Positions 17,425 through 25,398 of a DNA stretch of 64,000 nucleotides are shown here, in pieces. Source of the DNA: Anaerolineae bacterium (GTDB lineage Bacteria; Chloroflexota; Anaerolineae; Aggregatilineales; Phototrophicaceae). Positions within the stretch are counted from its first letter, which is position 1; the number at the start of each line of letters is the position of its first letter. Position numbers and translations under genes: made by a program. The notes under the pieces are model-generated. The model worked only from the letters and a program-made list of their open reading frames with translations, did not search any database and was not told the origin of the DNA. Where the stretch lies: assembly GCA_022822305.1 (NCBI GenBank), contig JAJEBY010000003.1:248001-312000 (forward strand), read 5' to 3'.

Positions 17425-20400
17425 ATGAGCGCACCCGACCGAGTTTATCAATTGGTCGAGAAATTTGACCGCGAAAAACCTGGCAGCGAAACCGAAGTTC
17501 GCATTCAGTTTGTGGATCCGCTGTTCAAGGCGCTGGGCTGGAACTTGCGCGACAAGCGACAGGTGCGGCATGAACCGAGAGTCACCATTGAGGAAGCGGG
17601 CTTTGAACGATCCAAGCGGCCCGATTACAGCTTCCATATCGGCAACACGACGCACTTCTTCGTCGAAACCAAAATGCCGCATGTGAACCTGGAGCGGGAC
17701 CCCATCCCGGCATTTCAGTTGCGGCGTTACGGCTATTCGGGCAAAACATCCGTTAGCGTCCTGACCGATTTCCAAGAATTCTGCGTCTACGATTGCCGGG
17801 TACGACCAAATCAAAACGACCCGGCCCCCAAAGCCCGCCTCCGCTATTGGAATTACGAGAGTTTCATCGACAACTGGTATGAAATAGAATCGCGATTCAA
17901 CCGTGAAGCCGTTGCCCGAGGCTCGTTGCGCGAGTGGGTCGAAGGCGAGCGCGTCCGCGGTGCCTCCAGCGTCGACTACGACTTCCTGCGCGAGATGGAG
18001 AAGTGGCGCGACATGCTGGCCAAAGACATCGCCCTGCACAACCGCGACCTTAGCCAGCGCCAGCTCAATCTACTCGTCCAGCGGACCATCGATCGCATCG
18101 TCTTCCTGCGCATCGCCGAAGACCGCGATATCGAAGCCTATGGACGCCTGCGCAGCGCGGCCGGCGACGGCAAGCAAGTCTATGAAGAACTGAAAATCCT
18201 ATTTAACGAAGCCGACGACAAATACAATTCGGGCTTGTTCCACTTTGGCAAAGACGAGCGCGTCAGCGATCCCGACAAACTCTCAATGACCATCTACGTG
18301 CCTGACGAGCCGCTGCGCCACATCATCAAGAACGTCTATTTTCCCGAAAGCCCCTTCGAATTCTCCGTCATACCGCCGGAGATTCTGGGCCAGGTCTACG
18401 AGCGCTTCCTTGGCAAAGTCATCGAATTAAGCGCGGGCGGCGCGGTGCGCGTCGAAGAAAAACCCGAAGTCCGCAAAGCCGGTGGCGTCTATTACACGCC
18501 CACCTACATCGTCGAATACATCGTGGAGAACACCGTCGGCAAGCTGCTCGACGGCGCGACGCCCGAAGAGGCGGCGAAGCTGCGCATACTCGACCCGGCC
18601 TGTGGCAGCGGCTCCTTCCTCACCGGCGCCTATCAATACCTGCTCGACTGGCATCTGGAATACTACTCCGAGCATACCGGCCGCTACCGCAATCGCGTCC
18701 GCGAAATCGCCGGCGAAGGCATCATCCTGACCACCGCCGAAAAACGACGCATCCTGCAGAACAACATCTACGGCGTCGACCTCGACCAGAACGCCGTCGA
18801 GGTCAGCAAGCTCTCCCTGCTTCTGAAAATGCTGGAGAACGAAAACGATGCCACCGGCCGGCAGACCATCATGTTCAGCGCCGGCGGACGCATCCTGCCC
18901 GACCTCAGCGGCAACATCAAATGGGGCAATTCCCTCATCGGCAGCGACTACTATAGCGGCGAGCAGTTGACGCTCTTTGACCAAGAAGCGCTGTACAAGG
19001 TCAAGCCCTTCGATTGGGATAGCGCGGACGGCTTCGGCGACATCATGCGGTCCGGCGGCTTCGACGCCGTGATTGGCAATCCGCCTTATATTCGCATTCA
19101 GACGATGAAAGAGACCGACCCCGAAACCGTGCCTCACTACAAGACAAATTACGTTTCGGCCTCAAAGGGCAATTACGATATTTATGTCGTCTTCGTCGAG
19201 AAAGGCTTGCAACTTTTGAATAAACGAGGCTTGCTGGGCTTCATCCTACCGCATAAGTTCTTCAATGCGATGTATGGCGAGCCGTTGAGAGGGCTTATTT
19301 CAAGCGGGAATCATCTCAGAAAGATTGTCCATTTTGGCGCAAGTCAAGTATTCGCAGGAGCAACAACTTATACGTGTCTGCTTTTTCTACATAAAACAGG
19401 TCAATCTGAATTTGAATTCGTTAAATCGCACGATTTAGAGGATTGGATAGCAACCAAGGCTGGTGTCACAGGAATGGTTTCTTCTATCCGGACGTCAAGC
19501 GACGAATGGAATTTCATAGTTGGGAGCGGTTCAAACCTGTTCTACATGCTCGCTGACAATTATCCCAAACTTGGAGATTTGACAGATATATTTGTCGGCT
19601 TACAAACGAGTGCGGATAAAGTCTACATAATGGATCTAGTAGAGGAAACAGACGAACAATATTTGTTGCGCTCGCAATCATTAAAGACTATATGCAGATT
19701 TGAGAAAGATCTGCTTCGACCTATCGTAAGTGGTACGGACGTAAATAGATTTACTTTGTCAAAAGCACGACAATACATCTTGTTTCCTTACTCGGTGGAA
19801 AATGAGAAGGCAACGCTGATCCCATTCAACAGTTTGGAAGAGCAATATCCTCTGACGGCAGACTATCTGTTACACAATCGAGAAACCCTTGAACAGCGCG
19901 AAAGAGGGAAATTCAGAGATGAAAACTGGCATAGGTTTGGCCGAAGTCAGAATTTAGGAATTCAAGAAAGAATCAAGCTTTGTATCCCACGACTTGTAGA
20001 AAATCTGTACATGAGTTTTGACGAGTACGGTGAATATTACCTTGACAACGTGGATGTCTGCGGCGTCAACATCAAGTCTCAATTTGTCCGCTATGACAAT
20101 CGCTACTTTCTAGGTTTGCTCAACTCTAAGGTTTTGCGCTGGTATTTCCCATTCGTGAGTGCCCCTTTTCGTGGCAATTGGCTATCCGCCAACAGACAAT
20201 TCTTGTCACAACTCCCAATCCGCACAATCGACTTTGACGACCCCGCCGATGTCGCCCGGCACGACAAGATGGTCGAACTCGTCGATAGAATGCTGGACTG
20301 GCACAAGCAGCTGCCTGACTTGACCGGCGAGGCGCTGCGGATTGTGAACGCGCGGATTGCGGCGACGGATCGCGAAATTGACGCCCTCGTCTACAAACTC

Positions 20401-20445
20401 TACGACTTGACGCCGCACGAAGTCGCCATCATCGAGGGCAAATAG
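17425..20445 (+). CDS. Single-polypeptide restriction-modification enzyme (type IIG-like)
   Basis: The 1006-residue protein joins three parts. The N-terminus has a PD-(D/E)xK nuclease core (Glu24, D67 in RPDYS, E81-T-K83) like the HsdR N-terminal domain. The middle has an Eco57I-type N6-adenine methyltransferase with motif I (DPACGSGSF) and motif IV (GNPPY). The C-terminus is a TaqI-like target-recognition region. Such enzymes cut and methylate with one chain. A GAGGAGA lies just upstream of the ATG. Base composition is mosaic: about 19130-20215, the specificity part, is clearly AT-richer than the flanking parts of the same gene. No separate specificity or restriction gene adjoins it. Confidence 0.88.
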   Translation: MSAPDRVYQLVEKFDREKPGSETEVRIQFVDPLFKALGWNLRDKRQVRHEPRVTIEEAGFERSKRPDYSFHIGNTTHFFVETKMPHVNLERDPIPAFQLRRYGYSGKTSVSVLTDFQEFCVYDCRVRPNQNDPAPKARLRYWNYESFIDNWYEIESRFNREAVARGSLREWVEGERVRGASSVDYDFLREMEKWRDMLAKDIALHNRDLSQRQLNLLVQRTIDRIVFLRIAEDRDIEAYGRLRSAAGDGKQVYEELKILFNEADDKYNSGLFHFGKDERVSDPDKLSMTIYVPDEPLRHIIKNVYFPESPFEFSVIPPEILGQVYERFLGKVIELSAGGAVRVEEKPEVRKAGGVYYTPTYIVEYIVENTVGKLLDGATPEEAAKLRILDPACGSGSFLTGAYQYLLDWHLEYYSEHTGRYRNRVREIAGEGIILTTAEKRRILQNNIYGVDLDQNAVEVSKLSLLLKMLENENDATGRQTIMFSAGGRILPDLSGNIKWGNSLIGSDYYSGEQLTLFDQEALYKVKPFDWDSADGFGDIMRSGGFDAVIGNPPYIRIQTMKETDPETVPHYKTNYVSASKGNYDIYVVFVEKGLQLLNKRGLLGFILPHKFFNAMYGEPLRGLISSGNHLRKIVHFGASQVFAGATTYTCLLFLHKTGQSEFEFVKSHDLEDWIATKAGVTGMVSSIRTSSDEWNFIVGSGSNLFYMLADNYPKLGDLTDIFVGLQTSADKVYIMDLVEETDEQYLLRSQSLKTICRFEKDLLRPIVSGTDVNRFTLSKARQYILFPYSVENEKATLIPFNSLEEQYPLTADYLLHNRETLEQRERGKFRDENWHRFGRSQNLGIQERIKLCIPRLVENLYMSFDEYGEYYLDNVDVCGVNIKSQFVRYDNRYFLGLLNSKVLRWYFPFVSAPFRGNWLSANRQFLSQLPIRTIDFDDPADVARHDKMVELVDRMLDWHKQLPDLTGEALRIVNARIAATDREIDALVYKLYDLTPHEVAIIEGK

Positions 20446-20448
20446 CTT

Positions 20449-20484
20449 TCTCTGTGCCCTCTGCCCCTCCGCAGTGATATCCCC
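20449..20484. repeat. Short direct repeat, copy 1 (CTCTGTGCCCTCTGCCCCTC)
   Basis: A ~36-base segment that recurs at 20838-20874 in the same orientation with a few differences (CTCTGCGCCCTCTGCGCCTC). The copies flank the small coiled-coil gene. Confidence 0.65.
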
Positions 20485-20489
20485 CGCGC

Positions 20490-20765
20490 TCACTCCTTGA
20501 CGAAACCCGCCGGCGGCTTGGGCGGCACGTCCAGGTGCGCCATGAGCCTGTCCAGCTTACTTTCAATGCTGTCCAGCCGTCCCTCGACGCTTTCCATTCG
20601 CTGCTCCAGCGCGGTAATCCGCTCGCCGTTTTGACTGACGGCTTCCGTCAATCCCAGCACCGCGGCTTCATAGCCGTCCATGCGGTCCATCCGGGTATGC
20701 ACGGCAGTGCGCATACCGCTGTATTCATGCTGAATCAATTCCAAACGAATGTCTTGGGTCGCCAT
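20490..20765 (-). CDS. Small coiled-coil hypothetical protein (91 aa)
   Basis: A soluble 91-residue protein with heptad-like spacing through about residues 25-75 (repeats such as ALEQRMESVEGRLDSIESKL) and a Pro/Lys tail. Such proteins are usually short trimeric coiled coils of unknown role. The ATG at 20765 is chosen over an upstream start because the earlier codons encode an unstructured basic run; its ribosome binding site (AAGG) is weak. The gene is flanked by two copies of a 36-base direct repeat, so it may be an inserted cassette. Confidence 0.5.
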   Translation of the reverse strand: MATQDIRLELIQHEYSGMRTAVHTRMDRMDGYEAAVLGLTEAVSQNGERITALEQRMESVEGRLDSIESKLDRLMAHLDVPPKPPAGFVKE

Positions 20766-20837
20766 GCGCCGCCGCCTTGAATCCTCGCTCAGTATAACTT
20801 TGCCGCGAATTAGTGTCAAAATCGGGCGTTGAAAAAA

Positions 20838-20874
20838 TCCTCTGCGCCCTCTGCGCCTCCGTGGTTCAATCCCC
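20838..20874. repeat. Short direct repeat, copy 2
   Basis: Second copy of the repeat at 20449-20484, in the same orientation, about 40 bases before mscL. Confidence 0.65.
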
Positions 20875-20914
20875 TGCTACAATCAAACCAGTTGCAAATC
20901 ACGGAGACCAGAAC

Positions 20915-21433
20915 ATGAGCGGGATAATCGAAGAATTCAAAAAGTTCGTCATGCGCGGCAACGTGGTCGATCTGGCCGTCGGCATCATCATCGGCACCGC
21001 CTTCAAAGGCATCACCACCTCGCTGGTCAAGGATGTCATCATGCCGCCCGTCGGTCAGCTCACCGGCGGCCTGGATTTCTCCGATTGGGTCATTCCCCTC
21101 AACTGGCTGAACTTCGGCCGCGAATCCGCGGAAATCGCCACCCTCAACGCCGGCAACTTCGTCAATGTCGTGATCGACTTTCTAATCACCGCCATCGCCA
21201 TCTTCCTGCTAATCAAGGTCGTCAACAAGCTGGACGAAGCGGTGGACGACATCGGCGACATGCTTGATGGCGATGAAGACGAACCCGCGCCCGAACCGGA
21301 ACCCGAACCCGAACCGGAACCCGAACCGGAGCCAGAACCCGAACCCGAGCCGACCACCGAGGAGAAGATTCTCGCAGTGCTGGAACGCATCTCCGCCCAG
21401 TTGGACAAAGCCGAGCAACCGCCTAAGCCCTAG
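20915..21433 (+). CDS. mscL: Large-conductance mechanosensitive channel MscL
   Basis: A 172-residue protein with the MscL N-terminal amphipathic helix (EEFKKFVMRG), the pore-lining first helix (NVVDLAVGIIIGTAF) and a second helix at about 88-108. It opens under membrane tension to release solutes in osmotic downshock. The cytoplasmic bundle is longer than the usual 130-150-residue proteins: ten consecutive Glu-Pro dipeptides (about 125-148) separate the channel from a C-terminal helix (TTEEKILAVLERI). The ATG at 20915 follows CGGAGA; earlier codons fall in the upstream repeat. Confidence 0.95.
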   Translation: MSGIIEEFKKFVMRGNVVDLAVGIIIGTAFKGITTSLVKDVIMPPVGQLTGGLDFSDWVIPLNWLNFGRESAEIATLNAGNFVNVVIDFLITAIAIFLLIKVVNKLDEAVDDIGDMLDGDEDEPAPEPEPEPEPEPEPEPEPEPEPTTEEKILAVLERISAQLDKAEQPPKP

Positions 21434-21468
21434 GCCGGTTCGCCCGCCACTCATGTCAAACCGTGTAG

Positions 21469-21488
21469 GGGCGAGCCTTGGCTCGCCC
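21469..21488. repeat. Family B hairpin repeat
   Basis: Perfect 9-base arms GGGCGAGCC/GGCTCGCCC with a TT loop, between mscL and the flavin reductase gene. It could also act as a factor-independent stem after mscL, but no T-run follows. Confidence 0.75.
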
Positions 21489-21566
21489 GCCGGACAAGGC
21501 ATGACAGCCCCGCCCGATTGCGTTATAGTGAATCCGTATACCGTGACTGACCAGGAGAAACCGAAC

Positions 21567-22058
21567 ATGTCAGACGACACCATCAAAGACGCCCTGAAGA
21601 TGATGCCCTACGGCTTCTACGCCTTCACCACCAAGAACGGCGACGATGTCAACGCCATGGTGGTCAATTGGGTCTCGCAGATGTCCTACGCGCCGCGCCT
21701 GCTGGCGGTCGGCATCCAGAAATCCTGCTATTCGCACGGCCTGGTTTCGGCCGGGCAGGTTTTCGGCTTGAACCTCTTCCTGCAAGCCGATTCCGATGCC
21801 ATCATGAGCGTCACCAGCGGCCGCGCCAAGAAGCCGGAGAAGATGGATAACGCCTCATTCAGCGCCGCGCCCCAGACCGGCGTGCCCGTGCTCGATGGCG
21901 CCGCCGCCTACATCGAATGCAAAGTCACGCAGATCGTCGATGTCGGCGGCGATCACGATATCGTGGTCGGCGAAGCCATCAATGCCGAAGTCATGAAAGC
22001 GGCGGCGCCGCCCGAAGTGCTGTCGCTGACCGAGCTCGGCTGGAGTTACGCCGGCTAA
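21567..22058 (+). CDS. Flavin reductase-like (DIM6/NTAB, FMN-binding split-barrel) protein
   Basis: A 163-residue protein with the pattern of the flavin reductase domain family: N-terminal AMVVNWVSQMSYAP followed by a conserved hydrophobic strand, and a central AYIECKVTQIV strand. Members bind FMN and reduce flavin or act as flavin-dependent oxidoreductases. AGGAGA lies ten bases before the ATG. The stop overlaps the convergent glycosyltransferase stop by four bases. The substrate is not predictable. Confidence 0.8.
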   Translation: MSDDTIKDALKMMPYGFYAFTTKNGDDVNAMVVNWVSQMSYAPRLLAVGIQKSCYSHGLVSAGQVFGLNLFLQADSDAIMSVTSGRAKKPEKMDNASFSAAPQTGVPVLDGAAAYIECKVTQIVDVGGDHDIVVGEAINAEVMKAAAPPEVLSLTELGWSYAG

Positions 22059-23182
22059 AGCCTATAGTCTGTCGTCCTGCTCCCCTTCCCTCCTTGTGGG
22101 GGAAGGGGCCGGGGGATGGGGGCTGGCAACTCACCCGTCCGCAAAACCGCCAGCAGCCGCTCGATCAAGCGTGTCAGGCTGTGTTCGCGCTGCACGCCCG
22201 CGCGCAGCGTTCGGCCGATGCGCGCGCGCTCGGTAGCGGGCAATGCCAGCAAGCGCTCCAGCCGATCGCGCAAGCCTTCCACATCGTCCGGACCGTCAAT
22301 CAGCAGCAGCTCGCAATAGTCACCCAGCAGCGGCGCGAAAGCCGGATTGCAGACCACCGTCGGCAGGCCGCAGGCCATGTTCTCCAGCGCGGATTTGTCG
22401 AAGAGGCCGACCGGGCTGGTGTTGACGGCAATCGTCGCGCGCCGATTCCAGTCGCGTACGGCGCCCGGCGGCAGATCGCCCGTGAATGCGCAGCGATCTT
22501 CGATGCCGAGCGCCGCGCTCAGGTCCTGCAATTCACGCTGATAGGCGGCCGGATAGCCCGCTTGCACGCCCCCGACAAAGGACACCCGCGCATCCGTGCG
22601 CGCGACAGCTTTGATCGTGGTCGCCTGATGCTTAACCGCCGCCAGCCGCGCGACCTGCAGCGCCAAAGGACGTCCCTTCGCGCTCGCCGGCGCTGCTGCG
22701 GGCGCATAGAATTCGGTGTCGATGCCCTGCCCGATGACGCGCAGTTTGTCCGTTTCCAGCGGGAAGCTCGTGCGCACCGACGTGACCGCGCGCCAAGACA
22801 TCGCCAGGCCCACGCGCAGTTGCACTGTCGGCTGTCGATGCGCGTACCACAAGACAATCGGCACGCCGCGCAATCGCAGCAGCGGTCCGCCCAGCGCGGC
22901 GAAGAGCGGCATCATGTGAGCGAAACAGGCATCGTAGCGCCGCCTCGCCAGCAGCCGCGTCAAGTGACGATAGAACTGCGCCAGCCGCCGCGCCTTGCCC
23001 CAGCCTCGCTCGCGCCCGGCCGAATAGACGCGCACGTTCGCGGGCAAGTCGATGTCGCCGCGATACATGGTGAGCACATCAATGGATTCGCAACGCCGCG
23101 CCAGCTCGCGAATCCAGACACAAGCGAACGCCAGCACGGGATCAGCGGGGTCGGTCACCAGATTGAAGAGCAGCAGGTGCAA
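22055..23182 (-). CDS. Glycosyltransferase (GT-B fold, group 1/GT4-like), C-terminus formed by a repeat
   Basis: The 375-residue protein has a GT-B organisation: an N-terminal Rossmann domain (first strand at 1-8), a linker with VIGQGIDTEFY at about 155-165, and a donor-binding domain with the group 1 motif region (SPVGLFDKSALENMACGLP, about 275-295, containing the conserved ExxACG). It probably transfers a sugar from a nucleotide donor to a lipid or polysaccharide. The TTG start follows CGGAGG by five to six bases. The last ~20 residues (from PIPRPLPPQ) are encoded by a family A hairpin repeat at 22080-22122, so the natural C-terminus was probably lost or extended. Confidence 0.85.
   Translation of the reverse strand: MHLLLFNLVTDPADPVLAFACVWIRELARRCESIDVLTMYRGDIDLPANVRVYSAGRERGWGKARRLAQFYRHLTRLLARRRYDACFAHMMPLFAALGGPLLRLRGVPIVLWYAHRQPTVQLRVGLAMSWRAVTSVRTSFPLETDKLRVIGQGIDTEFYAPAAAPASAKGRPLALQVARLAAVKHQATTIKAVARTDARVSFVGGVQAGYPAAYQRELQDLSAALGIEDRCAFTGDLPPGAVRDWNRRATIAVNTSPVGLFDKSALENMACGLPTVVCNPAFAPLLGDYCELLLIDGPDDVEGLRDRLERLLALPATERARIGRTLRAGVQREHSLTRLIERLLAVLRTGELPAPIPRPLPPQGGKGSRTTDYRL
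22080..22122. repeat. Family A hairpin repeat inside the 3' end of a coding sequence
   Basis: CCCCTTCCC, a short loop, then GGGGGAAGGGG followed by GGGGGATGGGGG. Read on the minus strand it encodes the terminal PIPRPLPPQGGKG-type tail of the glycosyltransferase. Confidence 0.75.
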
Positions 23183-23252
23183 TTTGACCTCCGCAGCCTC
23201 TCTCGGCGCCGGTCCCGCGCAAGCCGCTCAGGAGGCTGATGAACTGATGCGA

Positions 23253-23549
23253 TCAGGACTTGGGATAGCCGAGGGCGTCAATGGCGGCGGCGGCGGCGAA
23301 ATCCTTGGACGAGAGCTGGTTGCCGGCGTCATGCGTGGTGAAAGAGACGGCGACGCGGCGCCAGCCGATGCTCAAATCGGGATGATGATTGAGGCCCTCG
23401 CTGATCACGCCCACCGTCGAGGCAAAGGCGACGCCCGCCAGATAACTATCGAATTGGAAGGTCTTGACCAGCGCATCGCCATCGCGCGTCCAGTCGTTCA
23501 GGTCATTCAGTCTCTCGCTGATCTCGGATTCAGACAATGCGCGCGCCAT
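23253..23549 (-). CDS. phhB: Pterin-4a-carbinolamine dehydratase
   Basis: A 98-residue protein of typical family length, with the active-site pattern EGLNHHPD followed by a Trp and THD. The two adjacent His are the catalytic pair. The enzyme dehydrates 4a-hydroxytetrahydrobiopterin formed by aromatic amino acid hydroxylases; in bacteria without hydroxylase the role is often uncertain. No hydroxylase is in the window. AAGGAG lies ten bases before the ATG. Confidence 0.92.
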   Translation of the reverse strand: MARALSESEISERLNDLNDWTRDGDALVKTFQFDSYLAGVAFASTVGVISEGLNHHPDLSIGWRRVAVSFTTHDAGNQLSSKDFAAAAAIDALGYPKS

Positions 23550-23612
23550 TTGTAGCTCTCCTTGGTATAATCTGCCTGCGAAAAAAATCGCTGTCTCTCA
23601 TCATGCGCCAAA

Positions 23613-24458
23613 TCACAGCGTAGCCGCACAAGCGCAACAGCCACAGCCACAAGCTTCGGCGCGCGCCACCGGCACAAATCCCTCGATGCCGTATTGCAGA
23701 CCCGCGCGATCGGCCAGGTCTTTCAAATTCGCGATCAATTGTCGGCCCGGGCATTCCGTACCGGCGTTGAACTGCTGATGCCCGGCCAGGTGGGTCGGCG
23801 CCAGCCTTTCGACCAGCCAGCGAATCAGCGCGCGAGCGGCAGCCATTTGCGCGGCTGTTGGACCCCGCGTGCGGAAATCGCCCATCAGACAGATGCCGGC
23901 GCTGCCGGTATTATAGCCCGCGGTATGCGCGCCACGAACGCTGAGATCGCGCCCGGCGTAGGTCGTGCCGCGCTGGTCGATCAGGAAATGGTAACCGATA
24001 TCCGCCCAGCCGCGCTCGTCGCGATGCAGGCGCTGGATCTCCAGCAAAGTGTCTAATCCGCCCGCCTTGTAGAAGGCGCTGTGATGAATGATCAGGGTCT
24101 GATAACTCCGGCGCAGGTCGTCTGAATATACATACCAGCCCTCGGGATTGCTGCCTTTCCGGTAGTGGCCGTATTCGTTTCGGGCGCTGTGATCGACGGG
24201 CAGCGCGCCCCAGCGTTGGCGGCTGACGACAACGGGATCGTTTGCCGGTGGCGTTGACTGCGGCAGCTGCGCGCCATTTGGCAGCACGACGACTTGTGGC
24301 TGCTCCGCCAATTTTCTTTTGCCAAACATGGCCGCCCCGACACCAAGAGACGCCGCGGCCGCGCCAAAAAACGCCACCCCCGCGCCAATTCCCGCCGAAC
24401 CGCGCAAGAACTGACGACGGGATGTTCGGCGGCGGGACACATGCCGCGGTTTCGCCAT
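23613..24458 (-). CDS. Tat-exported N-acetylmuramoyl-L-alanine amidase / PGRP-like protein with Cys-rich tail
   Basis: The 281-residue protein begins with a twin-arginine signal (SRRQFLRG at about 14-21, then an Ala/Gly-rich hydrophobic stretch). The mature part is an amidase_2/PGRP domain: zinc-ligand candidates in IIHHSA, in the central GAHTAGYN segment and near GHQQFNAG-TECPG. It should cleave the lactyl amide of peptidoglycan or bind it. The last 14 residues are unusual: EACGCGCCACAATL contains five Cys within nine residues. The ribosome binding site is weak (GAG). Confidence 0.85.
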   Translation of the reverse strand: MAKPRHVSRRRTSRRQFLRGSAGIGAGVAFFGAAAASLGVGAAMFGKRKLAEQPQVVVLPNGAQLPQSTPPANDPVVVSRQRWGALPVDHSARNEYGHYRKGSNPEGWYVYSDDLRRSYQTLIIHHSAFYKAGGLDTLLEIQRLHRDERGWADIGYHFLIDQRGTTYAGRDLSVRGAHTAGYNTGSAGICLMGDFRTRGPTAAQMAAARALIRWLVERLAPTHLAGHQQFNAGTECPGRQLIANLKDLADRAGLQYGIEGFVPVARAEACGCGCCACAATL

Positions 24459-24575
24459 ATCTCGATGTCGCCTCGTCTATTCGTCGCCGGCTGGATGCAA
24501 TCGTCAGTATATCCGAGCTTGCCTCAAGCTGCAGTCTGAATCCAAATTCGCGGGCCGTGATCGAGCGCAGTACGC

Positions 24576-24604
24576 TTGTCATGTGCGAGGACGACCGCTA
24601 TCCT
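24576..24604 (+). promoter_or_regulatory. Predicted promoter for the thymidylate kinase gene
   Basis: TTGTCA (24576-24581) and TATCCT (24599-24604) with a 17-base spacer, in the gap between the divergent amidase and kinase genes. Confidence 0.4.
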
Positions 24605-24639
24605 AGCTGAGCCAATTTGGAGCGACGACGGAATTGACG

Positions 24640-25296
24640 ATGGCTGGCGACAGCTTCTTCCTGGTGATAGAAGGCTTGGATGGCGCGGGCAAATCCTGCA
24701 TCGCCCGCCACTTGTCCGATGCGCTAACGCCGGCGCATTCAAGCAACGTTTCCTTGACATACGAACCGCACGATCCCTCAGCTGCGGGCCAGCATATCCG
24801 CGACGTCTTGGCAAAAAGGGTGAGGGTGAGCGCTCGCTCGCTCGCCTACGCGTTCGCGCATAATCGCATCGATCATCTCGACAGCGTCATCATCCCGCAT
24901 CTCGATGCCGGAGGCAAGCGAATCGTCATCTGTGATCGTTATCTGCTGTCGTCGCTGGTGTACCAGTCTGCTGATGGCTTGAGCATGGATGATATCTACG
25001 ACTTAAATCGATGGGCGCGCCAACCGGACCTGACCATCTATCTCAATGTCAGCCCCTATAATTGTTATGCGCGCATGCGCAATCGTCCGACCGACCGCGA
25101 ACTCTTCGAAAGCAATATCGCGGAACGCGCCGAGAAGTATCAAGCCGGGATACTGCTACTGCGGTCAAAGGGTGAGCGGATCATCGAGGTGGATGCCAAT
25201 CCATCGATTCGGGAAGTCTTCGACAAGGTGTTGAGCATACTCAAGGAACACGGTCCCGACTGGCTGCGTTTTCAACCGCCGCTAATGTTCGATTAA
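24640..25296 (+). CDS. tmk: Thymidylate kinase
   Basis: A 218-residue P-loop kinase with Walker A GLDGAGKS at about 11-18, the DRY motif of thymidylate kinases (CDRYLLSSLVYQ) and a lid-region arginine/aspartate segment (RPTDRELFES). It would phosphorylate dTMP to dTDP. The ATG at 24640 is chosen; a TTG two codons earlier is the alternative and no strong ribosome binding site separates them. It stands alone, away from replication genes, with a divergent amidase. Other deoxynucleoside-monophosphate kinases share these motifs. Confidence 0.85.
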   Translation: MAGDSFFLVIEGLDGAGKSCIARHLSDALTPAHSSNVSLTYEPHDPSAAGQHIRDVLAKRVRVSARSLAYAFAHNRIDHLDSVIIPHLDAGGKRIVICDRYLLSSLVYQSADGLSMDDIYDLNRWARQPDLTIYLNVSPYNCYARMRNRPTDRELFESNIAERAEKYQAGILLLRSKGERIIEVDANPSIREVFDKVLSILKEHGPDWLRFQPPLMFD

Positions 25297-25363
25297 TCCG
25301 GATTCCATTCATCGGCGAAATCCCAAGACTAGCTCACTTCCGCGAATTTAATCGACTCCGCGC

Positions 25364-25392
25364 TTGACATTAACACAAATGTTCTATATCAT
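25364..25392 (+). promoter_or_regulatory. Strong promoter with a leaderless start and an overlapping inverted repeat
   Basis: A consensus -35 TTGACA (25364-25369), 17-base spacer and TATCAT (25387-25392) end six bases before the ATG at 25399, so transcription should begin at the start codon itself. ACATT (25367-25371) and AATGT (25378-25382) form an inverted repeat with a six-base centre in the spacer, a possible operator. Confidence 0.6.
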
Positions 25393-25398
25393 TGACGT

